A stretch of DNA of 64,000 bases from Actinospineispora acaciae DSM 45401 (GCF_000620785.1 NZ_JIAI01000003.1:1-64000), one strand, 5' to 3'; shown: positions 34,173 through 43,478, counted from the first letter of the stretch. Notes: generated by a model from the sequence alone, not told the origin. Program-made: numbers and translations.

Positions 34173-34889
34173 GTGAGCGACTCAGTGGTGGCCGAGCGGG
34201 TGTCCGTGCACTACGGGCGGCACCGGGCGCTGGCGGGGGTGTCCTGCCGGTTCCCCGAGGGCGAGGTGACGGTGCTGCTCGGGCCGAACGGTTCGGGCAA
34301 GTCCTCGCTGCTGGGCGCGATCGCCGGGCTGGTGCCGCACTCCGGGCAACTCACCGTGCTCGGCCGGCCGGCGGGGCGCGGCCCGGTGCGGGTGGCGGTG
34401 GTGCCGCAGGCGGCCAGGTTCAACGACGCGGTGGCGCTGTCCGTGCGGGCGGTGGCGCGGATGGGCCGCTACGCCGAGCGCGGGGCGTTGCGGCGGCTGC
34501 GCCCGGTGGACCACGAGATCGTTGACGAGGCGCTGGACCGGCTGGAGCTCGGACCGCTGGCCGACCAGCCGGTGCGCGAGCTGTCCGGTGGCCAGCGCCA
34601 GCGGGTGCTCATCGCCCAGGCGCTGGCCCAGCGCGCGCCCGTACTCATCCTGGACGAGGCCACCCGGGGCCTGGACCGGGAGTCCCGGCGACGGCTGGCC
34701 GAGGTGGTGGCGGCCGAGCGGGCGGACGGGCGCACGATCCTGCTGGCCAGCCACGACCGGGCCGACCTCGAGCTGGCCGACCACGCCGTGCTGCTGGACG
34801 GCCGCCTGGTCGCGCAGGGCCGGCCGGCGGATGTGACGGACGACGCGCTGCGCGCCCGGGCCTTTGTTGCACATTCTGAGCAACAGTAG
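34173..34889 (+). CDS. aztA: zinc ABC transporter ATP-binding protein
   Basis: The 238-residue ATPase has Walker A LLGPNGSGKSS, a short Q-loop region VAVVPQAARF, signature LSGGQRQR, and Walker B VLILDEATRGLD. GTG 34173 (VSDSVVAERVSVHYG) is chosen to leave room for the divergent promoter. In-frame TTG 34131 and ATG 34137/34143 would add up to 14 residues. It drives the AztB permease. Confidence 0.9.
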   Translation: MSDSVVAERVSVHYGRHRALAGVSCRFPEGEVTVLLGPNGSGKSSLLGAIAGLVPHSGQLTVLGRPAGRGPVRVAVVPQAARFNDAVALSVRAVARMGRYAERGALRRLRPVDHEIVDEALDRLELGPLADQPVRELSGGQRQRVLIAQALAQRAPVLILDEATRGLDRESRRRLAEVVAAERADGRTILLASHDRADLELADHAVLLDGRLVAQGRPADVTDDALRARAFVAHSEQQ

Positions 34890-34904
34890 TGACAATGATT
34901 GTCG
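34890..34904. promoter_or_regulatory. Zur-type box upstream of aztC
   Basis: TGACAATGATTGTCG is a near-palindromic 7-1-7 site with AATGATT core, matching actinobacterial Zur boxes. It begins at the aztA stop and ends 19 bp before the aztC start, so aztCD are probably derepressed by zinc starvation, and aztA may be partly separate. Confidence 0.72.
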
Positions 34905-34923
34905 TTTTCGTTAGATTGCCTGC

Positions 34924-35844
34924 GTGAGGATCCGTGCGCTGTGCGTGACGTTGTTGGTGCTCCTGCTGACGGCATGCGGCGGCGCCGGCGGCTCCGGCCC
35001 TACGAGCCGACCCGAGGTGGCGGTGAGCTTCCCGGTGGTGGCGGACGTGGTGGCCAACGTCGCCGGCGACCGGGTGGGCGTGTGGTCGATCGTCCCGCCC
35101 GGCGGCGACCCGCACACCTACCGGGCGTCGGCCGCGCAGATCGAGCGGATGACCCGGAGCAGGGGCCTGGTCCTGGTCGGCGGGCACCTGGAGCGGTTCG
35201 TCGAGACCGGCGGCTGGCGGCGGGCGGCCCGGGAGTCCGGCATCACGCCGCTGACCTACGCCGAGAAGATCGAGACGATCAAGATCGACAAGGTGATCGA
35301 CCACGGTGACCACGTGCACGACCTGCGCGAGGGCGACCCGCACTTCTGGCTGGACCCGCACAAGGTCATCGAGGCGCTGCCGGCCACCGTGGAGTACCTC
35401 AGCTCGATCGACCCCGCCGGGGCCGCGGCGTTCGCGCGCAACGCCGCCGCCTACCGCGCCGAGCTGGAGCGGCTCGCCGCCGACTACGAGACGGGCCTGG
35501 CCGCGATCCCGCCCGCCAGGCGCAAGCTGATCGTCTTCCACGACGCGTACACCTACTTCGCCCGCCGCTACTCCTTCGAGGTGCTCGGCTACGTCGTCAA
35601 GGCGCCCGGGCAGGAGCCGTCGGCCGCCGACGTCGAGGAGCTGCGCCGGTTGATCACCGACGCCGGGGTGCGGGTGGTGTTCCGCGAGCCGCAGTTCAAC
35701 GCGCGCGTGCTGGAGCTGCTGGCGGCCGAGCAGCGGGTCGGCGTCGAGGTGCTGCTCACCGACGCGTTCACCGCCGAGGCGGACACCTACCTCGAACTGA
35801 TGCGCCACAACCTGGCCAGCCTCGTCCGGGGCCTGACCCGCTGA
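34924..35844 (+). CDS. aztC: zinc ABC transporter substrate-binding lipoprotein
   Basis: The 306-residue cluster A-I binding protein has a signal peptide ending LLTACGG (lipobox Cys) and zinc ligands: GGDPHTY (His), a His-rich loop DHGDHVHDLR, DPHFWLDP (His), and a late Glu/Asp region. AztC hands zinc to AztB. GTG 34924 lies just after the Zur box. It precedes aztD by 15 bp. Confidence 0.92.
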   Translation: MRIRALCVTLLVLLLTACGGAGGSGPTSRPEVAVSFPVVADVVANVAGDRVGVWSIVPPGGDPHTYRASAAQIERMTRSRGLVLVGGHLERFVETGGWRRAARESGITPLTYAEKIETIKIDKVIDHGDHVHDLREGDPHFWLDPHKVIEALPATVEYLSSIDPAGAAAFARNAAAYRAELERLAADYETGLAAIPPARRKLIVFHDAYTYFARRYSFEVLGYVVKAPGQEPSAADVEELRRLITDAGVRVVFREPQFNARVLELLAAEQRVGVEVLLTDAFTAEADTYLELMRHNLASLVRGLTR

Positions 35845-35859
35845 TCGAAAGGAACGCGC

Positions 35860-37131
35860 ATGCGCCCTGCCACCCCTGCCCTGCTCGCGGCCGTGCTCGC
35901 GAGCGTGCTGGCCGGTTGCGCCACCCCGACCGCCGCCCCGGCGCCGGCCCCGCCGTACACCCCGCCGACCGTGTCCGAACAGGCCCAGGAGCGCGGCGGC
36001 ACCCCCGTCGAGCGCCCGGCACCCAGGCTGCTGGTCGCGGACGGCGCCGCCGGCCGCAGCACCCTGCTCGACCTGGGCAGCGGGTCCGCGCTGGCCACCT
36101 TCGAGCACGGCGCCGCGCCGACGCTGCACGCCAGCCCGAACGGCCGCTTCGGGCTGGCGGTGCAGGGCAGGGCGAACCGGGTGGAGGTGGTCGACGGCGG
36201 TGCCTGGACGACCACCGGCGGGCGGCACTTCGTCGCGCCGCCGAAGAAGCTGGACCTGGCCCTGCACGGCGCGAAGCCCTCGCACGTGGTGGACCACGAC
36301 GGCCGGATCGCCGCGTTCTTCGACGACGACGGCACGGCGCAGGCGTTCGACGCGGCGGCCCTCCCGGACGGGCCGCTGCGCCCTGTCACCATCCCCAGCC
36401 CCGGCCCGCACCACGGCGTCGCGCTCCCGTTCGGGCCGAACTACCTGGTCACGCTGCCCGCGCCCAGCCGCGACGAGCTCCCGGTGGGGGTGGCCCTGCA
36501 CGACCCGAACGGCACCGTGCTGGCCGAGAACCGGGAGTGCCCCGAGCTGCACGGCGAGGCCTCGCTGGGCGGCACCGCGCTGCTGGCCTGCGGGGACGGC
36601 ATCATGCTGGTCACCCCGACCGGCGCCGGCGCCACCTTCGAGAAGGTCGCCTACCCCGCCGGCCCGCTCGGCCCGGACGGTGACCGCCGCACCTTCACCC
36701 TGCTCGTCGACGAGCCCCGCCACGCCGTCCTCGGCAAGCTCACCACCGGAACCGAGCTGGTGCGCCTGGACGTCGCCGCCAGGACGATGACCGCCGTCCC
36801 GCTGCCCGCCGGCAACTCCGCGCTGGAACTCGCGGGCGGCGCCGTGCTCGCCGTGACCCAGGACGGCATGATCCACAAGCTCGATCCCGCCACCGGCACG
36901 GTGACCGCCCGTACCAAGGTCGCCGAGCCGTTCACCGCCGAGGGCGAGTTCAGCGTGCCCCGCCCGAAGCTCGCGGTCGGCGGCAACCGGGTGTTCGTCA
37001 GCGACCCGGCGCGCGGCCTGGTCACCGAGCTGGCCGCCGACTCGCTGGCCGTGACCCGCACCCTGCCGGTGGGCGGCAGGCCGACGAACATGGTGGTGCT
37101 CGGCGCTACCGGGGCAGGCGCAGGCGGGTGA
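35860..37131 (+). CDS. aztD: periplasmic zinc metallochaperone, beta-propeller type
   Basis: The 423-residue secreted lipoprotein (SVLAGCA lipobox) is a repetitive beta-rich chain that fits a propeller fold, and includes His-containing metal patches such as KPSHVVDHDGRIAAFFDDDG, PGPHHGVAL and CPELHGEAS. These match AztD, the chaperone that passes zinc to AztC in aztABCD loci. A Shine-Dalgarno GAAAGGA precedes ATG 35860. Its 3' end overlaps the convergent EEP gene by 26 bp. Confidence 0.88.
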   Translation: MRPATPALLAAVLASVLAGCATPTAAPAPAPPYTPPTVSEQAQERGGTPVERPAPRLLVADGAAGRSTLLDLGSGSALATFEHGAAPTLHASPNGRFGLAVQGRANRVEVVDGGAWTTTGGRHFVAPPKKLDLALHGAKPSHVVDHDGRIAAFFDDDGTAQAFDAAALPDGPLRPVTIPSPGPHHGVALPFGPNYLVTLPAPSRDELPVGVALHDPNGTVLAENRECPELHGEASLGGTALLACGDGIMLVTPTGAGATFEKVAYPAGPLGPDGDRRTFTLLVDEPRHAVLGKLTTGTELVRLDVAARTMTAVPLPAGNSALELAGGAVLAVTQDGMIHKLDPATGTVTARTKVAEPFTAEGEFSVPRPKLAVGGNRVFVSDPARGLVTELAADSLAVTRTLPVGGRPTNMVVLGATGAGAGG

Positions 37132-38065
37132 GGACGGCGCGGTGGTCGCTGCCGGGGATGTCCCAGACCGAGGTCGCCTCGGCGCCGATGCCCCCGCTGG
37201 CCAGCACGTGGTCGATCTGCACGCCCACCGCCCTGGGCGCGGACGCCGGCCAGGTGCCGACCAGCCCGTCGCCGGTGCGCTCGGCGGCGTCGACGCAACC
37301 GGCCGCGGCGGAACGGAACGGCGAGTGGTCGAGGGTCGCGTTGAAGTCGCCGGCCACCACGACCGGGGCCGGGCCGGCGCACCAGGCGCGCAGCCTGCCC
37401 AGGTCGGACAGCCACTGGCCGACCGCGCCCCGCACCGGCGCGATGGAGTGGAAGGTCACGAACCGCAGGCCGTCCAACCGGCCGCCGCGCAGCTCCAGCG
37501 AGGGGAAGTGGGTGGCGGCGTCCACCGTGGCGTCCAGCTCACCGAGCTCCACCCGGGCCAGCGCGGTGACGCCGGCGATGTCCGGGCGGTCCGGGCCGGT
37601 GGAGCCGTAGGCCCGGTAGCCGAGCGGGCGCACCAGCGGCTCCAGGCGTGCCCGGTACGCGGCGCCGACCTCGGTCAGCGCGACCAGGTCGGGCCGCTCC
37701 CGCGCGATCAGCTCGGCCAGCCGCTCCACCGAGCCGGACCCGTTCAGCAGGTTGGCCGTGAGCACCGTGAGCCCCCGGCCACCGCCCGGCGGGTTGGCCA
37801 CCAGCCGGGGCGCCAGGGTCAGCCCACCGGCCAGCACCACGGCGAGCAGCCCGGCCACGAACGGCCACACTTTCCGGGTGCGCGCCAGCACGAGCGCGAG
37901 CAGCGCCAGCACGACCAGCGCGCCGGCGAGCGCGACCGGGCGGAACGCCACGAGCTGGGCGAACGGCGTACGGCGGTCCAGGCCGCCGAGTTGGTCGGGC
38001 AGCACGAACGCGGCGGCCACCAGCGTGAACAGCGCGGCGGCGGCGAGCCGGAGGAACGGAGCCAT
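37106..38065 (-). CDS. membrane-anchored endonuclease/exonuclease/phosphatase (EEP) family protein
   Basis: The 319-residue protein has three N-terminal transmembrane helices (~residues 1-90), then an EEP domain with VLTANLLNG, DLVALTEVG (Glu), AGDFNATLDH (Asp, Asn) and a final GSDHRAV (Asp-His). The domain hydrolyses phosphodiester bonds and faces outside if the helices are predicted properly. Convergent with aztD. The substrate (nucleic acid or lipid) is unknown. Confidence 0.9.
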   Translation of the reverse strand: MAPFLRLAAAALFTLVAAAFVLPDQLGGLDRRTPFAQLVAFRPVALAGALVVLALLALVLARTRKVWPFVAGLLAVVLAGGLTLAPRLVANPPGGGRGLTVLTANLLNGSGSVERLAELIARERPDLVALTEVGAAYRARLEPLVRPLGYRAYGSTGPDRPDIAGVTALARVELGELDATVDAATHFPSLELRGGRLDGLRFVTFHSIAPVRGAVGQWLSDLGRLRAWCAGPAPVVVAGDFNATLDHSPFRSAAAGCVDAAERTGDGLVGTWPASAPRAVGVQIDHVLASGGIGAEATSVWDIPGSDHRAVLTRLRLPR

Positions 38066-38101
38066 GTTCGTCCCGACCCCACCGGGGGCGCGGCGGTTGG
38101 G

Positions 38102-39415
38102 TCAGTCCCCGGCCTGCACGGCCTCGATGCGGCGGAACAGCGCGGGCACGGCGGCCAGGCAGGCGACCGAGCCGACGGCCACCCACAGCGCCGGGGCGTA
38201 GACGGTCAGCCGCACAGTGGCCCAGGTCATCAGCGCCGGGGTGAAACCGGCGAAGAAGATCGCGGCGACGTTGTAGCTCAGCGCCATGCCGGTGGAGCGC
38301 ACCGCGACCGGGAACGCCATCGGCAGGGTGGCCGGGGCGACGCCGACGAACACCGACACCGTCGCGCTGAGCAGCACCTGCACCACCAGCAGCACCGGCG
38401 TGGACGGCTGGGCGTGCAGCCAGAGCAGCCCCAGCATCGGCACCACCAGCAACGCCACCGAGCCGGCCACCACGATCGGCTTGGCACCGATGTGGTCGGC
38501 GAGCCGCCCGAACGCCAGGCAGCCGATCACCAGCACCACGTTGCCGACCACGGTGGCCAGGAAGGACTGCTGCGCGGTGAACCCGAGCCCGACCGAGGGC
38601 GCCCGCAGGTACGTCGGCAGGTAGATCACGAACGCGTAGACCGACACCGTCCACAGCACCGAGAACAGAAACCCGAGCACCAGCGTGCCGGGGTGCTCGG
38701 CGAACAGCCGGCGCAGCGGTCCGGTGTCGTCGCGGCGACGGGCCCGCTCGCGCTCGAACACCTCGGGCTCGGGCAGCTTGCGCCGGGTGTACAGCCCGAC
38801 CGGGATGATCAGCAGTCCCAGGACGAACGGGATGCGCCAGGCCCAGTCGGACACCGTGGCCTCGTCGAACGCCGTGGTGATGGCCAGCCCGACGATCGCG
38901 GACATCAGGTTCGAGATGCCCATCGACGCCTGCAGCCAGGCGGCGTAGCGGGCGCGGCGCTCCGGCGGCGCGTGCTCGATCATGAACGCGGCCGCGCCGC
39001 CGATCTCGCCGCCGGCCGAGAAGCCCTGCAGCAGCCGCCCGATCAGCAGCAGGATCGGCGCGCCGATGCCGATGAACACGTACGGCGGGGTGGCCGCGAG
39101 GATCAGCGTGCCGGCGCCCATCGTCGCGATGGACAGCACCAGCGCGGCCTTGCGGCCGATCCGGTCCCCGTACATGCCGATCACCACGGCGCCCAGTGGC
39201 CGGGCGATGAACCCGGCGCCGAACACCACGAACGTGCTGAGCAGCGCGGACGTGGCGTCGCCCTGCCGGAAGAAGTTCTGCGCCACGTAGCTGGCGAAGA
39301 ACGCGTAGACGGAGAAGTCGTACCACTCCATCGCGTTCCCGAACGACGCCGCCGCGATCGACCGCCCCGCGATCCGCCGCCCCCCGGTCACCGTCCCGCT
39401 CACGCTCGCACTCAC
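38102..39415 (-). CDS. MFS transporter, metabolite:H+ symporter (MHS) type
   Basis: The 437-residue protein has MHS signatures: GNAMEWYDFSVYAFFASYV in helix 1, RPLGAVVIGMYGDRIGRK, and RLLQGFSAGGEIGGAAAF. GTG 39415 (VSASVSGTV) is taken; the open frame further upstream would run into the composite regulatory site. It lies 103 bp after the M20 gene, on the same strand, behind its own palindromic site. In context it may import ergothioneine, its S-methyl form, or a breakdown product. Confidence 0.9.
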   Translation of the reverse strand: MSASVSGTVTGGRRIAGRSIAAASFGNAMEWYDFSVYAFFASYVAQNFFRQGDATSALLSTFVVFGAGFIARPLGAVVIGMYGDRIGRKAALVLSIATMGAGTLILAATPPYVFIGIGAPILLLIGRLLQGFSAGGEIGGAAAFMIEHAPPERRARYAAWLQASMGISNLMSAIVGLAITTAFDEATVSDWAWRIPFVLGLLIIPVGLYTRRKLPEPEVFERERARRRDDTGPLRRLFAEHPGTLVLGFLFSVLWTVSVYAFVIYLPTYLRAPSVGLGFTAQQSFLATVVGNVVLVIGCLAFGRLADHIGAKPIVVAGSVALLVVPMLGLLWLHAQPSTPVLLVVQVLLSATVSVFVGVAPATLPMAFPVAVRSTGMALSYNVAAIFFAGFTPALMTWATVRLTVYAPALWVAVGSVACLAAVPALFRRIEAVQAGD

Positions 39416-39431
39416 GACCGCCCCTCCCCCG

Positions 39432-39500
39432 GCCGCACACAGCTTGTTGCCGCCGCACACATGTTGTGGCGTGTGTGCGGCGCCCACACGGTGTGTGCCG
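39432..39500. repeat. composite palindromic regulatory site, copy 2
   Basis: Half-sites GCCGCACACA at 39432 and 39452, inverted TGTGTGCGGC at 39472, each 20 bp apart, then CACACGGTGTGTG. Same 69-bp architecture as copy 1 at 32095-32163. The middle and right half-sites form a perfect 10-bp inverted repeat. The array starts 16 bp upstream of the MFS start, a position for repression of that gene. Confidence 0.82.
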
Positions 39501-39518
39501 AAATGGGGGTGGTCGGGG

Positions 39519-40763
39519 TCACGGGCTGTCCATTCTGAGCAGGGTGGCGGCCAGCAGGTGGGCGCCTCGGGCTATGTCGGCGGGGGCCGTCAGCTCCTCG
39601 GGGCAGTGGCTGCGGCCGGCCACCGAGGGGACGAAGATCATGCCCATCGGGCCGAGGGTGGCCAGGTGCGCGGCGTCGTGGCCGGCCCCGGACGGCACCG
39701 CCTTCCACGGCAGGCCCAGGTCGTCGGCGGCCTCGGTGATCCGGTCGCGGACGGCCTCGGTGGTCGGCACCGGGTCCTGGTCGGTCAGCCATTCGACGTC
39801 GATGTCGACGCCCCGCGCACGTGCTTCCGAGGCGATCTCGTCGACGATCTGGCGGCGCGCGCCGTGCAGCCAGGAGCCGTCCACGCTGCGGATCTCCGCC
39901 CACAGCCGGGCCTGGTCGGTGATCACGCCCATGGAGCCGGGGCCGGATTGGATGTGCCCGGACGTCGCCACGCCGTGCACCGGGGCACCGCAGCCGACGC
40001 GTTCCACGGTGAGCACGGCGGCGGCGGCCGAGACCAGCGCGTCGTGCCGGTCGGCCATCGGTGTGGTGCCGGCGTGCCCGGAGCGGCCGGCGAACGTCAC
40101 CAGCAGCCGGTCGATGCCGGCGATCGCGGTCACCACGCCGATGTCGTGGCCCGAGCGTTCCAGCAGCGGCCCCTGCTCGATGTGCAGCTCGACGTATCCG
40201 TGCACGTCTGAAGCGCGCCACGGCCGGCCCAGGGCCGCCGACGGGTCCAGCCCGAAGCGCTCCATGGCGGTGCCCAGCGCGAGCCCGTCGCCGTCCGTGC
40301 GGTCCAGGTGCTCCGGGCGCAGCACCCCGGCGACCGCCCGCGAGCCCATGCAGGAGATGCCGAACTCGTTGGCCTCCTCGCCGAGGAAGTCCACCACCAG
40401 CAGGTCGTGCTCCAGCTCGGTGCCGGTCTCGCGCAGCCGCCGCGCCACCTCGATCCCGGCCAGCACCCCGACCACGCCGTCGAACCGCCCGCCGGACGGG
40501 ACGGTGTCCGTGTGCGACCCGGTGACCAGCGCGGGCCCGGAACGCCGCCGGCCCGGCAGCCGGCCGACGATGTTGCCGGCGTCGTCGATCACCGGGTTCA
40601 GCCCGGCCTCGGCCATCGCCGCGCGCACCCACTCCCGGGACGCCCGGTACGGCTCGGAGAACACCTCCCGGCTCCAGCCCGGCCGGCCGGAGTCGTGGAA
40701 CGCCGACAGCTCGTCGATCTGCCCTTGCAGCCGCCCGGCATCCGGGGCCAACGCGTCGATCAT
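39519..40763 (-). CDS. M20 N-carbamoyl-amino-acid (N-carbamoyl-glutamate) hydrolase family
   Basis: The 414-residue metallo-amidase has the M20 metal ligands: GSHTDTVPSGGRFDG (His, Asp), GEEANEFG (Glu-Glu), VELHIEQGP (His), and a late SHCPEE (His). The family includes N-carbamoyl-L-amino-acid hydrolase and allantoate amidohydrolase. With a hydantoinase in the cluster, release of CO2 and NH3 from N-carbamoyl-L-glutamate is the best-fitting reaction. ATG 40763 overlaps the DUF917 stop (ATGA). Confidence 0.9.
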   Translation of the reverse strand: MIDALAPDAGRLQGQIDELSAFHDSGRPGWSREVFSEPYRASREWVRAAMAEAGLNPVIDDAGNIVGRLPGRRRSGPALVTGSHTDTVPSGGRFDGVVGVLAGIEVARRLRETGTELEHDLLVVDFLGEEANEFGISCMGSRAVAGVLRPEHLDRTDGDGLALGTAMERFGLDPSAALGRPWRASDVHGYVELHIEQGPLLERSGHDIGVVTAIAGIDRLLVTFAGRSGHAGTTPMADRHDALVSAAAAVLTVERVGCGAPVHGVATSGHIQSGPGSMGVITDQARLWAEIRSVDGSWLHGARRQIVDEIASEARARGVDIDVEWLTDQDPVPTTEAVRDRITEAADDLGLPWKAVPSGAGHDAAHLATLGPMGMIFVPSVAGRSHCPEELTAPADIARGAHLLAATLLRMDSP

Positions 40764-41845
40764 GCGGTGCCCCTTGACGGGAGGTAGCGCAGGAACTCCA
40801 TGCCCATCAGCTCCTCGCACTCGCCCACCGCCACCGGGTCGACGGCGGACGAGGACAGCGGCAGCTTGGTGGCGTCGGCGGCCACGAGCACGACCGGCAT
40901 GCCCGGCTCGGCGTGCTCCACCGCGAGCGGCAGCCCGTCCTCGGCGCGCAGGATGGCGATCGTGTCCGGGTAGCTGGCCACCCGCTCGCCGCCGGCGTCG
41001 ACGGCCATGAACTCGTTGAGGTACGGCACGGTGTGCTCGCCGATGCGGAACGTGCCGTGGTCGAACCCGCCGTGCGTGTCCAGCCCCACCTCGTGCGCCA
41101 GCCCGCCGGTGGCCAACACCCGGGCGCCGATGGTGGCGCACACCGCCTCCACCACGGCCTCCCCGCCGTCCGGGGCCGCCGCCTCCATGGCCGCGCCGAG
41201 GTCCAGCGCGAGCGAGATCGCGCCGACCGCCGCGTGCTCGCGCACCCAGGACAGCTCGACCGGGTTGCGCGCGGCCGCGATGAACCCGCCGGTCCGCACC
41301 GAGATGTCGCGCAGCACGTCGTCGCAGGTCTGCACGCTGCCCTGGTTCACAGACGAGAAGTGCCCGTGCAGCGCGCGGTTGCCGCCGCTGACCACCTGCG
41401 TGGAGACGTACCCCTCGCGGGAGGTCAGGCCCATCGAGCCGAGCTTGCCGGTCGGGTGCGCGCGCACGTCGCCCGCCGCGTCCAGGACGCGAACGCCGAG
41501 GACGGCGGACTGCATCCAGCCGTTCAGCGAGGTGGAGTAGCCGTTCTGCGCGGTCATCACCGCCGCGATCGGGTGCTCGCACACGTCGATCAGCTTCTGC
41601 AGCGCGTGCACGTAGTCGACCGGCTGGATCTCCCAGTTCTCGGCGGCCGGGGCGCCGATGGCGGTCACCGTGGCCACCCAGGAGTCCGCCGGCAGCTCGT
41701 CCACCGACGCCAGCACCGGGCGGCCCACCGAGGTGGCCAGCGAGCCCATCAGCTCGCCGTGCCGGCGCCAGCCGCCGCCACCGCAGGCGAACACCCCGCC
41801 GCCGAGCACCGCCCGGCGGGCGTCGTCGCTGGTCAGTTCACGCAT
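40760..41845 (-). CDS. DUF917 family protein (S-methyl-thiohydantoin desulfurase-like)
   Basis: The 361-residue protein has the DUF917 N-terminal pattern: GGGVFACGGGGWRRHGELM, TAIGAPAAENW, HPIAAVMTAQNGYS; the C-terminal domain ends VVLVAADATKL. This family is now linked to removal of sulfur, as methanethiol, from S-methyl-thiohydantoin propionate in S-methyl-ergothioneine breakdown. Location between urocanase-like and M20 genes, all overlapping by a few bases, supports that role. Direct proof is absent. Confidence 0.82.
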   Translation of the reverse strand: MRELTSDDARRAVLGGGVFACGGGGWRRHGELMGSLATSVGRPVLASVDELPADSWVATVTAIGAPAAENWEIQPVDYVHALQKLIDVCEHPIAAVMTAQNGYSTSLNGWMQSAVLGVRVLDAAGDVRAHPTGKLGSMGLTSREGYVSTQVVSGGNRALHGHFSSVNQGSVQTCDDVLRDISVRTGGFIAAARNPVELSWVREHAAVGAISLALDLGAAMEAAAPDGGEAVVEAVCATIGARVLATGGLAHEVGLDTHGGFDHGTFRIGEHTVPYLNEFMAVDAGGERVASYPDTIAILRAEDGLPLAVEHAEPGMPVVLVAADATKLPLSSSAVDPVAVGECEELMGMEFLRYLPSRGTA

Positions 41846-43478
41846 CGCGGTACTCCTCGGTGTTGATCGAGATCACGTCCGAACCGGGCGCGTCGACCGC
41901 CTCGGCCGCCTCGGGGTAGCCGGCGGTGGCATGGCGGAGCACGCCAAGCCCGGAGTCCAGGTCGAGCGCGAGCTGGAGCCGGCCGGCGGCGGCCGGGGTG
42001 CCGTCGGCCACCACCGACACCCCGGCGGACTGCATCCAGCCCGCGTACCCGCCGCCGCCGGAGTGCACGGCCACCAGGTCCGCCCCGCCGGCGGACAACA
42101 GCATCGCGTCCAGCAGCGGCCAGTCGGTGACGCCGTCGGAGCCGTCCTTCATGCCCTCGGTGCCGATCTTGGGGTGCGTCATGCCGGCGGAGTCCAGGTG
42201 GTCGCGGCTGAACAACACCGGCCCGCACCGGCCGGCGCGCACCTCGTCGTTCACCGCCACCGCCAGCCGGGACCGCTCGCCGTGCCCCAGCCAGCAGGAC
42301 CGCGCGGGCAGCCCCTGCGGCGGGATCCGCTCGCGCGCCAGCTTGATCCACTCGGCAACCTCGGGCCGCTCCGGGAACAGCGTGGCGGCCAGCCCGTCCA
42401 CCACCGCCAGGTCGTCCTCGTCCCCGGACACCGCGACCCACCGGAACGGCCCGATCCCCCGGCAGAACAACGGCCGCAGGTACGCCTCCATGAACCCGGG
42501 GATCTCGAAGGCCCTCGGGTGCGACGCCTGCACGCGCAGGTTGTTGCCGTTCTCGAACACCACCGAACCGGCGTCGGCGAGCGCGAGCATGGCCTCCACC
42601 TGGCGCGACATGCTCTCCCGGGCGCGCCGCTCCACCTCGGCCGGGTCACGTTCGCGCAGCTCGTGCCAGCCGGCCAGGTCCAGGCCCTCGGGCAGGTAGC
42701 CGTAGCGGGCGTCGTGGGCGGCGGTCTGGTCGGTGACCAGGTCCGGGACGTCGAACCCCGGCGCCTGGGCGCGCGCCGCGATGTCGGTGAACACGGTGGC
42801 CGCGTTGCCGCGCAGCGCCACCGCCCGGGCGGCTCCAGACCGCACCAGCGTGAGCGCCTCGTCCAGGTCGCCCGCCACCGCGTCCAGCCCGCCGGCGTCC
42901 CGCAACTTGTCGATCTTGGCGGGGTCGGCCTCCACGACCAGCGTGCTCAGCCCGAGCATCCCGGCGCTGATCGGCTGCGCCGAGCCCATCCCGCCCAGCC
43001 CGGCGGTCAGCACCCACCGCCCCTCCCCTGGCTGGCCGGCGAGTGCCGCCCTGAACAGCTCGTACGTACCGGCCAGCACGCCCTGGCGGCCGATGTACTG
43101 CCAGGCCGCCGCGGTGAGCCCGCCCCAGATGGTCTGCCCGTCGCGCATCCGCTGGTAGAAGCGTTCCTCGGTGGCCCACCGCCCGACCGTGTTGTTCACC
43201 GCCGAGACCACCATCGGCGCGTTGGCATGCGTCCGCAGCACGCCGACCGGCCGCCCGGTCTGCAGCACCAGCGTCTGGTCCTCCTCCAGCTCGCGCAGCG
43301 CGGCGACGATCGCGCGGTACGACGGCCAGTCCCTGGCGGCCTTGCCGAGCGAGGCGTAGACCACCAGGTCCTCCGGCCGCTCGCCGACCTCCAGCACGTT
43401 CTCCAACATCCGCAGCAGCGCCTCGGCCCGCCAGCTCCGGCACCGCCGCTCGCTCCCCCGCAACGCCCGCACAGTCAT
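41838..43478 (-). CDS. urocanase-family hydratase (probable thiourocanate or S-methyl-thiourocanate hydratase)
   Basis: The 546-residue protein has the urocanase order of motifs: RPEDLVVYASLGKAARDW, QTGRPVGV, NAD site GLGGMGSAQP, GIGPFRWVAVSGD, Cys in LPARSCWLG, RDHLD and EGMKDGSD. Compared with HutU, VYGGIG becomes VYASLG and YGNN becomes NGNN, pointing to a changed substrate. With a MIO-less lyase and a desulfurase present, hydration of thiourocanate fits better than a histidine pathway. The start overlaps the IclR stop (ATGA). Confidence 0.85.
   Translation of the reverse strand: MTVRALRGSERRCRSWRAEALLRMLENVLEVGERPEDLVVYASLGKAARDWPSYRAIVAALRELEEDQTLVLQTGRPVGVLRTHANAPMVVSAVNNTVGRWATEERFYQRMRDGQTIWGGLTAAAWQYIGRQGVLAGTYELFRAALAGQPGEGRWVLTAGLGGMGSAQPISAGMLGLSTLVVEADPAKIDKLRDAGGLDAVAGDLDEALTLVRSGAARAVALRGNAATVFTDIAARAQAPGFDVPDLVTDQTAAHDARYGYLPEGLDLAGWHELRERDPAEVERRARESMSRQVEAMLALADAGSVVFENGNNLRVQASHPRAFEIPGFMEAYLRPLFCRGIGPFRWVAVSGDEDDLAVVDGLAATLFPERPEVAEWIKLARERIPPQGLPARSCWLGHGERSRLAVAVNDEVRAGRCGPVLFSRDHLDSAGMTHPKIGTEGMKDGSDGVTDWPLLDAMLLSAGGADLVAVHSGGGGYAGWMQSAGVSVVADGTPAAAGRLQLALDLDSGLGVLRHATAGYPEAAEAVDAPGSDVISINTEEYRDA

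Noticed and set aside
38102..39487. Upstream in-frame start for the MFS gene at 39487
   Set aside because: The extra 24 residues are Cys/Gly-rich without membrane character and are encoded by the palindromic regulatory site.
41838..43478. Straight call of hutU with a standard histidine utilisation pathway
   Set aside because: No hutI or hutG/hutF nearby, and the neighbours are hydantoinase, DUF917 and carbamoylase. Active-site motifs also deviate.
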